Shown: positions 33,501 through 47,099 of the stretch, piece after piece | Numbering within the stretch: position 1 is the first letter of the stretch | Layout: every line of letters starts with the position of its first letter | Source: Carya illinoinensis | Lineage: Eukaryota > Streptophyta > Magnoliopsida > Fagales > Juglandaceae | Assembly: GCF_018687715.1 (NCBI RefSeq) | Contig: NC_056758.1 | Coordinates: 21,804,501-21,868,500, forward strand | DNA: 64,000 nt | Direction of reading: 5' to 3' | Translations under genes and position numbers: made by a program | Notes under the pieces: generated by a model | What the model was told of the DNA's origin: nothing | The model's database searches: none | Seen by the model: the letters and a program-made list of their open reading frames with translations, nothing else

Positions 33501-36500
33501 CTTCGGCTAGGGGCCAACTTGTCGCAACGGCCATGAAGGATCGCCTTGGTGCTGATTGGCAGTGATTCGAGCATTATCGACATGGAAGTGTGTCATGTCT
33601 TTGATAAAGCCTAGTCATCAAATTCAATCTTAGAATGTTGGAAAACGACAAGAAAATCAATATGATCAGAATGAGAAAAATGGTTACGAAGAACAGAAAA
33701 GGAAATTAAACTCAAAACATTGTTGAGAGATGACTAAATCTTGTGCAACTCGATTACATCCTTTGAATCAAGCTAAAAGCTTAACGATGCGGTAGATGGG
33801 GGGAACCTTACGGGAATGTGGCACTTCTTGAAATTGCGGAAACTAAATTGTAAGGTTTATGTTTCCTTCAACTCGAAGAATGAAACAAAATATTGGTTTC
33901 TTGTTGTAAATTCATTCAATGCCAGAACTGAACTAGTACGGTTGAGGTGGGGTGCAAACGATGACATTCCGAATGAGGAAATGGTGTGAATGGCATGGGC
34001 TTGGGGTGGACTTGTCGCAATGCACAAGAAGGAGAACCTAGCTCGGATTGGCAGTGATTTCAGCATTATTCACATGGCCTTTCTCTTATTGAGTGGTTTT
34101 GGATCCAGCCTAAGCTTCTAAGTCAATCTTAGAATGATAAGAAACAACAAAGAAAGTAATATGATCCGTATAAAAAATGTTATAAAGAACTAAAAAGAAA
34201 ATTAGGCCCAAAACATTGTTGAGAGAGTACTAATCTCGTGTAAGTCAATTACTTCCCTTAATTCAACCTAAAAGGATAACCACGGGCAGATGGGGAACGT
34301 TAGAGGCGTGTGGCACTTGTTGGACTTGAGGGAAACTAAATCTAAGGTTTATGTGGGCATCCAAATCGAGGAATGAATCAATAGACGGGTTTCCTTGTGT
34401 AAATTGTTCCAGTGCAAGAACTAGACAAGTAAGGTCAAGGTGGGGTGTAAACGATGAAATTTTCATTGTGAAAATGCTCTAAAAGGCTTCGGCTAGGGGC
34501 CAGCTTGTCGCAACGGCTATGAAGGATCGCCTTGGTGCCGATTGGCAGTGATTCGAGCATTATAAACATGGAAGTGTGTCATGTCTTTGATAAACCCTAA
34601 TCATCAAATTCAATCTTAGAATGTTGGAAAACGACAAGAAAATCAATATGATCAGAATGAAAAAAATGGTTATGACGAACAGAATAGGAAACTAAAATCA
34701 AAACATTGTTGAGAGATGACTAAATCTTGCGCAAGTCGATTACATCGTTTGAATCAAGCTAAAAGCTTAACGATGCGGTAGATGGGGGGAACCTTACGGG
34801 AATGTGGCAATTCTTGAAGTTGGGGAAACTAAATTGTAAGCTTTCTGTTTGCTTCAAATCGAAGAATGAAACAAACGATTGGTTTCTTGTTGTAAATTCG
34901 TTCAATGCCAGAACTAAACTAGTATGGTAGAGGTGGGGTGGAAACGATGACATTACGGATGAGGAAATGGTGTGAATGGCATGGGCTAGGGGCGGACTTG
35001 TCGCAATGCACAAGAAGGAGAATTTAGGTCGGATTGGCGGTGATTTCAGCATTATCCACATGGCCTTTCTTTTATTGACAGGTTTTCGATCCAGCCTAAT
35101 CTTCTAAGTCAATCTTAGAATGATGAGAAACAAAAAAAGAAAGTAATAAGATCCGTATAAAAAATGTTATAAAGAACTAAAAAGAAAATTACGCCCAAAA
35201 CATTGTTGAGAGATTACTAATCTCGTGTAAGTCAATTACTTCCCTTAATTCAACCTAAAAGGATAACCACGGGTAGATGGGGAACGTTAGAGGCGTGTGG
35301 CACTTGTTGGACCTGAGGGAAACTAAATCTAAGGTTTATGTGGGCATCCAAATCGAGGAATGAATCAATAGACGGGTTTCCTTGTATAAATTGTTCCAGT
35401 GCAAGAACTAGACAAGTAAGGTCAAGGTGGGGTGTAAACGATGAAATTTTCATTCTGAAAATGCTCTAAAAGGCTTCGGCTAGGGGCCAACTTGTCGCAA
35501 CGGCCATGAAGGATCGCCTTGGTGCTGATTGGCAGTGATTCGAGCATTATCGACATGGAAGTGTGTCATGTCTTTGATAAAGCCTAATCATCAAATTCAA
35601 TCTTAGAATGTTGGAAAACGACAAGAAAATCAATATGATCAGAATGAGAAAAATGGTTACGAAGAACAGAAAAGGAAATTAAACTCAAAACATTGTTGAG
35701 AGATGACTAAATCTTGTGCAACTCGATTACATCCTTTGAATCAAGCTAAAAGCTTAACGATGCGGTAGATGGGGGGAACCTTACGGGAATGTGGCACTTC
35801 TTGAAATTGCGGAAACTAAATTGTAAGGTTTATGTTTCCTTCAACTCGAAGAATGAAACAAAATATTGGTTTCTTGTTGTAAATTCATTCAATGCCAGAA
35901 CTGAACTAGTACGGTTGAGGTGGGGTGCAAACGATGACATTCCGAATGAGGAAATGGTGTGAATGGCATGGGCTTGGGGTGGACTTGTCGCAATGCACAA
36001 GAAGGAGAACCTAGCTCGGATTGGCAGTGATTTCAGCATTATTCACATGGCCTTTCTCTTATTGAGTGGTTTTGGATCCAGCCTAAGCTTCTAAGTCAAT
36101 CTTAGAATGATAAGAAACAACAAAGAAAGTAATATGATCCGTATAAAAAATGTTATAAAGAACTAAAAAGAAAATTAGGCCCAAAACATTGTTGAGAGAG
36201 TACTAATCTCGTGTAAGTCAATTACTTCCCTTAATTCAACCTAAAAGGATAACCACGGGCAGATGGGGAACGTTAGAGGCGTGTGGCACTTGTTGGACTT
36301 GAGGGAAACTAAATCTAAGGTTTATGTGGGCATCCAAATCGAGGAATGAATCAATAGACGGGTTTCCTTGTGTAAATTGTTCCAGTGCAAGAACTAGACA
36401 AGTAAGGTCAAGGTGGGGTGTAAACGATGAAATTTTCATTGTGAAAATGCTCTAAAAGGCTTCGGCTAGGGGCCAGCTTGTCGCAACGGCTATGAAGGAT

Positions 36501-39500
36501 CGCCTTGGTGCCGATTGGCAGTGATTCGAGCATTATAGACATGGAAGTGTGTCATGTCTTTGATAAACCCTAATCATCAAATTCAATCTTAGAATGTTGG
36601 AAAACGACAAGAAAATCAATATGATCAGAATGAAAAAAATGGTTATGACGAACAGAATAGGAAACTAAAATCAAAACATTGTTGAGAGATGACTAAATCT
36701 TGCGCAAGTCGATTACATCGTTTGAATCAAGCTAAAAGCTTAACGATGCGGTAGATGGGGGGAACCTTACGGGAATGTGGCAATTCTTGAAGTTGGGGAA
36801 ACTAAATTGTAAGCTTTATGTTTGCTTCAAATCGAAGAATGAAACAAACGATTGGTTTCTTGTTGTAAATTCGTTCAATGCCAGAACTAAACTAGTATGG
36901 TAGAGGTGGGGTGGAAACGATGACATTACGGATGAGGAAATGGTGTGAATGGCATGGGCTAGGGGCGGACTTGTCGCAATGCACAAGAAGGAGAATTTAG
37001 GTCGGATTGGCGGTGATTTGAGCATTATCCACATGGCCTTTCTTTTATTGACAGGTTTTGGATCCAGCCTAATCTTCTAAGTCAATCTTAGAATGATGAG
37101 AAACAAAAAAAGAAAGTAATAAGATCCGTATAAAAAATGTTATAAAGAACTAAAAAGAAAATTACGCCCAAAACATTGTTGAGAGATTACTAATCTCGTG
37201 TAAGTCAATTACTTCCCTTAATTCAACCTAAAAGGATAACCACGGGTAGATGGGGAACGTTAGAGGCGTGTGGCACTTGTTGGACCTGAGGGAAACTAAA
37301 TCTAAGGTTTATGTGGGCATCCAAATCGAGGAATGAATCAATAGACGGGTTTCCTTGTATAAATTGTTCCAGTCCAAGAACTAGACAAGTAAGGTCAAGG
37401 TGGGGTGTAAACGATGAAATTTTCATTCTGAAAATGCTCTAAAAGGCTTCGGCTAGGGGCCAACTTGTCGCAACGGCCATGAAGGATCGCCTTGGTGCTG
37501 ATTGGCAGTGATTCGAGCATTATCGACATGGAAGTGTGTCATGTCTTTGATAAAGCCTAATCATCAAATTCAATCTTAGAATGTTGGAAAACGACAAGAA
37601 AATCAATATGATCAGAATGAGAAAAATGGTTACGAAGAACAGAAAAGGAAATTAAACTCAAAACATTGTTGAGAGATGACTAAATCTTGTGCAACTCGAT
37701 TACATCCTTTGAATCAAGCTAAAAGCTTAACGATGCGGTAGATGGGGGGAACCTTACGGGAATGTGGCACTTCTTGAGATTGTGGAAACTAAATTGTAAG
37801 GTTTATGTTTCCTTCAACTCGAAGAATGAAACAAAATATTGGTTTCTTGTTGTAAATTCATTCAATGCCAGAACTGAACTAGTACGGTTGAGGTGGGGTG
37901 CAAACGATGACATTCCGAATGAGGAAATGGTGTGAATGGCATGGGCTTGGGGTGGACTTGTCGCAATGCACAAGAAGGAGAACCTAGCTCGGATTGGCAG
38001 TGATTTCAGCATTATTCACATGGCCTTTCTCTTATTGAGTGGTTTTGGATCCAGCCTAAGCTTCTAAGTCAATCTTAGAATGATAAGAAACAACAAAGAA
38101 AGTAATATGATCCGTATAAAAAATGTTATAAAGAACTAAAAAGAAAATTAGGCCCAAAACATTGTTGAGAGAGTACTAATCTCGTGTAAGTCAATTACTT
38201 CCCTTAATTCAACCTAAAAGGATAACCACGGGCAGATGGGGAACGTTAGAGGCGTGTGGCACTTGTTGGACTTGAGGGAAACTAAATCTAAGGTTTATGT
38301 GGGCATCCAAATCGAGGAATGAATCAATAGACGGGTTTCCTTGTGTAAATTGTTCCAGTGCAAGAACTAGACAAGTAAGGTCAAGGTGGGGTGTAAACGA
38401 TGAAATTTTCATTGTGAAAATGCTCTAAAAGGCTTCGGCTAGGGGCCAGCTTGTCGCAACGGCTATGAAGGATCGCCTTGGTGCCGATTGGCAGTGATTC
38501 GAGCATTATAAACATGGAAGTGTGTCATGTCTTTGATAAACCCTAATCATCAAATTCAATCTTAGAATGTTGGAAAACGACAAGAAAATCAATATGATCA
38601 GAATGAAAAAAATGGTTATGACGAACAGAATAGGAAACTAAAATCAAAACATTGTTGAGAGATGACTAAATCTTGCGCAAGTCGATTACATCGTTTGAAT
38701 CAAGCTAAAAGCTTAACGATGCGGTAGATGGGGGGAACCTTACGGGAATGTGGCAATTCTTGAAGTTGGGGAAACTAAATTGTAAGCTTTATGTTTGCTT
38801 CAAATCGAAGAATGAAACAAACGATTGGTTTCTTGTTGTAAATTCGTTCAATGCCAGAACTAAACTAGTATGGTAGAGGTGGGGTGGAAACGATGACATT
38901 ACGGATGAGGAAATGGTGTGAATGGCATGGGCTAGGGGCGGACTTGTCGCAATGCACAAGAAGGAGAATTTAGGTCGGATTGGCGGTGATTTGAGCATTA
39001 TCCACATGGCCTTTCTTTTATTGACAGGTTTTGGATCCAGCCTAATCTTCTAAGTCAATCTTAGAATGATGAGAAACAAAAAAAGAAAGTAATAAGATCC
39101 GTATAAAAAATGTTATAAAGAACTAAAAAGAAAATTACGCCCAAAACATTGTTGAGAGATTACTAATCTCGTGTAAGTCAATTACTTCCCTTAATTCAAC
39201 CTAAAAGGATAACCACGGGTAGATGGGGAACGTTAGAGGCGTGTGGCACTTGTTGGACCTGAGGGAAACTAAATCTAAGGTTTATGTGGGCATCCAAATC
39301 GAGGAATGAATCAATAGACGGGTTTCCTTGTATAAATTGTTCCAGTGCAAGAACTAGACAAGTAAGGTCAAGGTGGGGTGTAAACGATGAAATTTTCATT
39401 CTGAAAATGCTCTAAAAGGCTTCGGCTAGGGGCCAACTTGTCGCAACGGCCATGAAGGATCGCCTTGGTGCTGATTGGCAGTGATTCGAGCATTATCGAC

Positions 39501-41303
39501 ATGGAAGTGTGTCATGTCTTTGATAAAGCCTAATCATCAAATTCAATCTTAGAATGTTGGAAAACGACAAGAAAATCAATATGATCAGAATGAGAAAAAT
39601 GGTTACGAAGAACAGAAAAGGAAATTAAACTCAAAACATTGTTGAGAGATGACTAAATCTTGTGCAACTCGATTACATCCTTTGAATCAAGCTAAAAGCT
39701 TAACGATGCGGTAGATGGGGGGAACCTTACGGGAATGTGGCACTTCTTGAGATTGTGGAAACTAAATTGTAAGGTTTATGTTTCCTTCAACTCGAAGAAT
39801 GAAACAAAATATTGGTTTCTTGTTGTAAATTCATTCAATGCCAGAACTGAACTAGTACGGTTGAGGTGGGGTGCAAACGATGACATTCCGAATGAGGAAA
39901 TGGTGTGAATGGCATGGGCTTGGGGTGGACTTGTCGCAATGCACAAGAAGGAGAACCTAGCTCGGATTGGCAGTGATTTCAGCATTATTCACATGGCCTT
40001 TCTCTTATTGAGTGGTTTTGGATCCAGCCTAAGCTTCTAAGTCAATCTTAGAATGATAAGAAACAACAAAGAAAGTAATATGATCCGTATAAAAAATGTT
40101 ATAAAGAACTAAAAAGAAAATTAGGCCCAAAACATTGTTGAGAGAGTACTAATCTCGTGTAAGTCAATTACTTCCCTTAATTCAACCTAAAAGGATAACC
40201 ACGGGCAGATGGGGAACGTTAGAGGCGTGTGGCACTTGTTGGACTTGAGGGAAACTAAATCTAAGGTTTATGTGGGCATCCAAATCGAGGAATGAATCAA
40301 TAGACGGGTTTCCTTGTGTAAATTGTTCCAGTGCAAGAACTAGACAAGTAAGGTCAAGGTGGGGTGTAAACGATGAAATTTTCATTGTGAAAATGCTCTA
40401 AAAGGCTTCGGCTAGGGGCCAGCTTGTCGCAACGGCTATGAAGGATCGCCTTGGTGCCGATTGGCAGTGATTCGAGCATTATAAACATGGAAGTGTGTCA
40501 TGTCTTTGATAAACCCTAATCATCAAATTCAATCTTAGAATGTTGGAAAACGACAAGAAAATCAATATGATCAGAATGAAAAAAATGGTTATGACGAACA
40601 GAATAGGAAACTAAAATCAAAACATTGTTGAGAGATGACTAAATCTTGCGCAAGTCGATTACATCGTTTGAATCAAGCTAAAAGCTTAACGATGCGGTAG
40701 ATGGGGGGAACCTTACGGGAATGTGGCAATTCTTGAAGTTGGGGAAACTAAATTGTAAGCTTTATGTTTGCTTCAAATCGAAGAATGAAACAAACGATTG
40801 GTTTCTTGTTGTAAATTCGTTCAATGCCAGAACTAAACTAGTATGGTAGAGGTGGGGTGGAAACGATGACATTACGGATGAGGAAATGGTGTGAATGGCA
40901 TGGGCTAGGGGCGGACTTGTCGCAATGCACAAGAAGGAGAATTTAGGTCGGATTGGCGGTGATTTGAGCATTATCCACATGGCCTTTCTTTTATTGACAG
41001 GTTTTGGATCCAGCCTAATCTTCTAAGTCAATCTTAGAATGATGAGAAACAAAAAAAGAAAGTAATAAGATCCGTATAAAAAATGTTATAAAGAACTAAA
41101 AAGAAAATTACGCCCAAAACATTGTTGAGAGATTACTAATCTCGTGTAAGTCAATTACTTCCCTTAATTCAACCTAAAAGGATAACCGCGGGTAGATGGG
41201 GAACGTTAAAGGCGTGTGGCACTTGTTGGACCTGAGGGAAACTAAATCTAAGGTTTATGTGGGCATCCAAATCGAGGAATGAATCAATAGACGGGTTTCC
41301 TTG

Positions 41304-41409
41304 TGTAAATTGTTCCAGTGCAAGAACTAGACAAGTAAGGTCAAGGTGGGGTGTAAACGATGAAATTTTCATTGTGCAAATGCTCTAAAAGGCTTCGGCT
41401 AGGGGCCAG
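41304..41409. other. Short K2-type tract inside a K1 half-unit (probable gene conversion)
   Basis: The K1 copy starting near 41178 has K1 bases before 41233 (gggtagatgg, ggacctg) and after 41423 (ggccatgaag, gtgctgattgg). Between them it has K2 bases (G41304 in ttgtgtaaat, G41374 in attgtg, G41409 in gccagc). The register of the array is not changed, which favours conversion over crossover. The copy also has private changes such as ccgcggg and gttaaagg. Confidence 0.75.
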
Positions 41410-44400
41410 CTTGTCGCAACGGCCATGAAGGATCGCCTTGGTGCTGATTGGCAGTGATTCGAGCATTATCGACATGGAAGTGTGTCATGTCTTTGATAAA
41501 GCCTAATCATCAAATTCAATCTTAGAATGTTGGAAAACGACAAGAAAATCAATATGATCAGAATGAGAAAAATGGTTACGAAGAACAGAAAAGGAAATTA
41601 AACTCAAAACATTGTTGAGAGATGACTAAATCTTGTGCAACTCGATTACATCCTTTGAATCAAGCTAAAAGCTTAACGATGCGGTAGATGGGGGGAACCT
41701 TACGGGAATGTGGCACTTCTTGAAATTGCGGAAACTAAATTATAAGGTTTATGTTTCCTTCAACTCGAAGAATGAAACAAAATATTGGTTTCTTGTTGTA
41801 AATTCATTCAATGCCAGAACTGAACTAGTACGGTTGAGGTGGGGTGCAAACGATGACATTCCGAATGAGGAAATGGTGTGAATGGCATGGGCTTGGGGTG
41901 GACTTGTCGCAATGCACAAGAAGGAGAACCTAGCTCGGATTGGCAGTGATTTCAGCATTATTCACATGGCCTTTCTCTTATTGAGTGGTTTTGGATCCAG
42001 CCTAAGCTTCTAAGTCAATCTTAGAATGATAAGAAACAACAAAGAAAGTAATATGATCCGTATAAAAAATGTTATAAAGAACTAAAAAGAAAATTAGGCC
42101 CAAAACATTGTTGAGAGAGTACTAATCTCGTGTAAGTCAATTACTTCCCTTAATTCAACCTAAAAGGATAACCACGGGCAGATGGGGAACGTTAGAGGCG
42201 TGTGGCACTTGTTGGACTTGAGGGAAACTAAATCTAAGGTTTATGTGGGCATCCAAATCGAGGAATGAATCAATAGACGGGTTTCCTTGTGTAAATTGTT
42301 CCAGTGCAAGAACTAGACAAGTAAGGTCAAGGTGGGGTGTAAACGATGAAATTTTCATTGTGAAAATGCTCTAAAAGGCTTCGGCTAGGGGCCAGCTTGT
42401 CGCAACGGCTATGAAGGATCGCCTTGGTGCCGATTGGCAGTGATTCGAGCATTATAGACATGGAAGTGTGTCATGTCTTTGATAAACCCTAATCATCAAA
42501 TTCAATCTTAGAATGTTGGAAAACGACAAGAAAATCAATATGATCAGAATGAAAAAAATGGTTATGACGAACAGAATAGGAAACTAAAATCAAAACATTG
42601 TTGAGAGATGACTAAATCTTGCGCAAGTCGATTACATCGTTTGAATCAAGCTAAAAGCTTAACGATGCGGTAGATGGGGGGAACCTTACGGGAATGTGGC
42701 AATTCTTGAAGTTGGGGAAACTAAATTGTAAGCTTTATGTTTGCTTCAAATCGAAGAATGAAACAAACGATTGGTTTCTTGTTGTAAATTCGTTCAATGC
42801 CAGAACTAAACTAGTATGGTAGAGGTGGGGTGGAAACGATGACATTACGGATGAGGAAATGGTGTGAATGGCATGGGCTAGGGGCGGACTTGTCGCAATG
42901 CACAAGAAGGAGAATTTAGGTCGGATTGGCGGTGATTTCAGCATTATCCACATGGCCTTTCTTTTATTGACAGGTTTTCGATCCAGCCTAATCTTCTAAG
43001 TCAATCTTAGAATGATGAGAAACAAAAAAAGAAAGTAATAAGATCCGTATAAAAAATGTTATAAAGAACTAAAAAGAAAATTACGCCCAAAACATTGTTG
43101 AGAGATTACTAATCTCGTGTAAGTCAATTACTTCCCTTAATTCAACCTAAAAGGATAACCACGGGTAGATGGGGAACGTTAGAGGCGTGTGGCACTTGTT
43201 GGACCTGAGGGAAACTAAATCTAAGGTTTATGTGGGCATCCAAATCGAGGAATGAATCAATAGACGGGTTTCCTTGTATAAATTGTTCCAGTGCAAGAAC
43301 TAGACAAGTAAGGTCAAGGTGGGGTGTAAACGATGAAATTTTCATTCTGAAAATGCTCTAAAAGGCTTCGGCTAGGGGCCAACTTGTCGCAACGGCCATG
43401 AAGGATCGCCTTGGTGCTGATTGGCAGTGATTCGAGCATTATCGACATGGAAGTGTGTCATGTCTTTGATAAAGCCTAATCATCAAATTCAATCTTAGAA
43501 TGTTGGAAAACGACAAGAAAATCAATATGATCAGAATGAGAAAAATGGTTACGAAGAACAGAAAAGGAAATTAAACTCAAAACATTGTTGAGAGATGACT
43601 AAATCTTGTGCAACTCGATTACATCCTTTGAATCAAGCTAAAAGCTTAACGATGCGGTAGATCGGGGGAACCTTACGGGAATGTGGCACTTCTTGAGATT
43701 GTGGAAACTAAATTGTAAGGTTTATGTTTCCTTCAACTCGAAGAATGAAACAAAATATTGGTTTCTTGTTGTAAATTCATTCAATGCCAGAACTGAACTA
43801 GTACGGTTGAGGTGGGGTGCAAACGATGACATTCCGAATGAGGAAATGGTGTGAATGGCATGGGCTTGGGGTGGACTTGTCGCAATGCACAAGAAGGAGA
43901 ACCTAGCTCGGATTGGCAGTGATTTCAGCATTATTCACATGGCCTTTCTCTTATTGAGTGGTTTTGGATCCAGCCTAAGCTTCTAAGTCAATCTTAGAAT
44001 GATAAGAAACAACAAAGAAAGTAATATGATCCGTATAAAAAATGTTATAAAGAACTAAAAAGAAAATTAGGCCCAAAACATTGTTGAGAGAGTACTAATC
44101 TCGTGTAAGTCAATTACTTCCCTTAATTCAACCTAAAAGGATAACCACGGGCAGATGGGGAACGTTAGAGGCGTGTGGCACTTGTTGGACTTGAGGGAAA
44201 CTAAATCTAAGGTTTATGTGGGCATCCAAATCGAGGAATGAATCAATAGACGGGTTTCCTTGTGTAAATTGTTCCAGTGCAAGAACTAGACAAGTAAGGT
44301 CAAGGTGGGGTGTAAACGATGAAATTTTCATTGTGAAAATGCTCTAAAAGGCTTCGGCTAGGGGCCAGCTTGTCGCAACGGCTATGAAGGATCGCCTTGG

Positions 44401-45349
44401 TGCCGATTGGCAGTGATTCGAGCATTATAGACATGGAAGTGTGTCATGTCTTTGATAAACCCTAATCATCAAATTCAATCTTAGAATGTTGGAAAACGAC
44501 AAGAAAATCAATATGATCAGAATGAAAAAAATGGTTATGACGAACAGAATAGGAAACTAAAATCAAAACATTGTTGAGAGATGACTAAATCTTGCGCAAG
44601 TCGATTACATCGTTTGAATCAAGCTAAAAGCTTAACGATGCGGTAGATGGGGGGAACCTTACGGGAATGTGGCAATTCTTGAAGTTGGGGAAACTAAATT
44701 GTAAGCTTTGTGTTTGCTTCAAATCGAAGAATGAAACAAACGATTGGTTTCTTGTTGTAAATTCGTTCAATGCCAGAACTAAACTAGTATGGTAGAGGTG
44801 GGGTGGAAACGATGACATTACGGATGAGGAAATGGTGTGAATGGCATGGGCTAGGGGCGGACTTGTCGCAATGCACAAGAAGGAGAATTTAGGTCGGATT
44901 GGCGGTGATTTCAGCATTATCCACATGGCCTTTCTTTTATTGACAGGTTTTCGATCCAGCCTAATCTTCTAAGTCAATCTTAGAATGATGAGAAACAACA
45001 AAGAAAGTAATATGATCTGTATAAAAAATGTTATAAAGAACTAAAAATAAAATTACGCCCAAAACATTGTTGAGAGATTACTAATCTCGTGTAAGTCAAT
45101 TACTTCCCTTAATTCAACCTAAAAGGATAACCACGGGTAGATGGGGAACGTTAGAGGCGTGTGGCACTTGTTGGACTTGAGGGAAACTCAATCTAAGGTT
45201 TATGTGGGCATCCAAATCGAGGAATGAATCAATAGACGGGTTTCCTTGTGTAAATTGTTCCAGTGCAAGAACTAGACAAGTAAGGTCAAGGTGGGGTGTA
45301 AACGATGAAATTTTCATTGTGAAAATGCTCTAAAAGGCTTCGGCTAGGG

Positions 45350-46260
45350 GCCAACTTGTCGCAACGGCCATGAAGGATCGCCTTGGTGCCGATTGGCAGT
45401 GGTTCGAGCATTATCGACATGGAAGTGTGTAATGTCTTTGATAAAGCCTAATCATCAAATTCAATCTTAGAATGTTGGAAAACGACAAGAAAATCAATAT
45501 GATCAGAATGAAAAAAATGGTTACGAAGAACAGAATAGGAAATTAAAATCAAAACATTGTTGAGAGATGACTAAATCTTTGCGCAACTCGATTACATCCT
45601 TTGAATCAAGCTAAAAGCTTAACGATGCGGTAGATGGGGGGAACCTTATGGGAATGTGGCAATTCTTGAAGTTGGGGAAACTAAATTGTAAGCTTTATGT
45701 TTGCTTCAAATCGAAGAATGAAAGAAACAATTGGTTTCTTGTTGTAAATTCGTTCAATGCCAGAACTGAACTAGTATGGTAGAGGTGGGGTGGAAACGAT
45801 GACATTACGGATGTGGAAATGTTGTGAAAGGCATGGGCTACGGGCGGACTTGTCGCAATGCACAAGAAGGAGAATTTAGGTCGGATTGGCGGTGATTTTA
45901 GCAATATTCACATGGCCTTTCTTTTATTGACAGGTTTTGGATCCAGCCTAATCTTCTAAGTCAATCTTAGAACGATGAGAAACAACAAAGAAAGTAATAA
46001 GATCCGTATAAAAAATGTTATAAAGAACTAAAAAGAAAATTACGCCCAAAACATTGTTGAGAGATTACTAATCTCGTGTGTAAGTCAATTACTTCCCTTA
46101 ATTCAACCTAAAAGGATAACCACGGGTAGATGGGGAACATTAGAGGCGTGTGGCACTTGTTGGACTTGAGGGAAACTAAATCTAAGGTTTATGTGGGCAT
46201 CCAAATCGAGGAATGAATCAATAGACGGGTTTCCGTGTGTAAATTGTTCCAGTGCAAGAA
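45350..46260. repeat. Segment repeated 17,742 bp away at 63.09-64.00 kb
   Basis: Rare variants are shared in order: gcagtggttcgagc, gtgtgtaatgtctttg, an extra T in gactaaatctttgcgc, aacaattgg, gatgtggaaatgttg and an extra TG in ctcgtgtgtaag. The offset equals 18 dimers. The second copy is cut by the window edge. Confidence 0.85.
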
Positions 46261-47099
46261 CTAGACAAGTAAGGTCAAGGTGGGGTGTAAACGATGAAAT
46301 TTTCCATATGAAAATGGTCTAAAATGCTTCGGCTAGGGGCCAACTTGTCGCAACGGCCATTAAGGATCGCCTTGGTGCCGATTGGCAGTGATTCGAGCAT
46401 TATCGACATGGGAGTGTCTCATGTCTTTGATAAAGCCTAATCATCAAATTCAAACTTAGAATGTTGGAAAACGACAAGAAAATCAATATGATCAGAATGA
46501 AAAAAATGGTTACGAAGAACAAAAAAGGAAATTAAACTCAAAACATTGTTGAGAGATGACTAAATCTTGTGCAACTCGATTACATCCTTTGAATCAAGCT
46601 AAATGCTTGACGATGCGGTAGACGCGGGGAACCTTATGGGAATGTGGCAATTCTTGAAGTTGGGGAAACTAAATTGTAAGCTTGATGTTTGCTTCAAATC
46701 GAAGAATGAAAGAAACGATTGGTTTCTTGTTGTAAATTCGTTCAATGCCAGAACTGAACTAGTACGGTTGAGGTGGGTTGCAAACGATGACATTCCGAAT
46801 GAGGAAATGGTGTGAATGGCATGGGCTAGGGGTGGACTTGTCGCAATGTACAAGAAGGAGAGAACCTAGCTCGGATTGGCGGTGATTTCAGCATTATTCA
46901 CATGGCCTTTCTCTTTTTGAGTGGTTTTCGATCCAGCCTAATCTTCTAAGTCAATCTTAGAATGATGAGAAACAACAAAGAAAGTAATAAGATCCGTATA
47001 AAAAATGTTATAAAGAACTAAAAAGAAAATTACGCCCAAAACATTGTTGAGAGATTACTAATCTCGAGTAAGTCAATCACTTCCCTTAATTCAACCTAA

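Larger units (their letters stand above)
18980..44990. repeat. Homogeneous higher-order satellite core, 1973-bp repeat
   Basis: About 26 dimers in which two dimer types alternate. Type 1 has M1 (caattcttgaagttgggg, gaatttaggtcgg, aacaaaaaaagaaag) and K1 (ttgtataaattg, attctgaaaatg, gtgctgattgg). Type 2 has M2 (cacttcttgaaattgcgg, cctagctcgg, taatatgatcc) and K2 (gggcagatgg, ttgtgtaaattg, ggccagcttg, gataaacccta). M1 landmarks step by exactly 1973 bp from 20045 to 29910 and again from 30897 to 44708, with one 987-bp step between. Units differ by only a handful of bases each. The right edge is where M1 switches to the flank version (gagaaacaacaaag) near 44990; the left edge near 18980 is a mosaic dimer. 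Confidence 0.95.
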
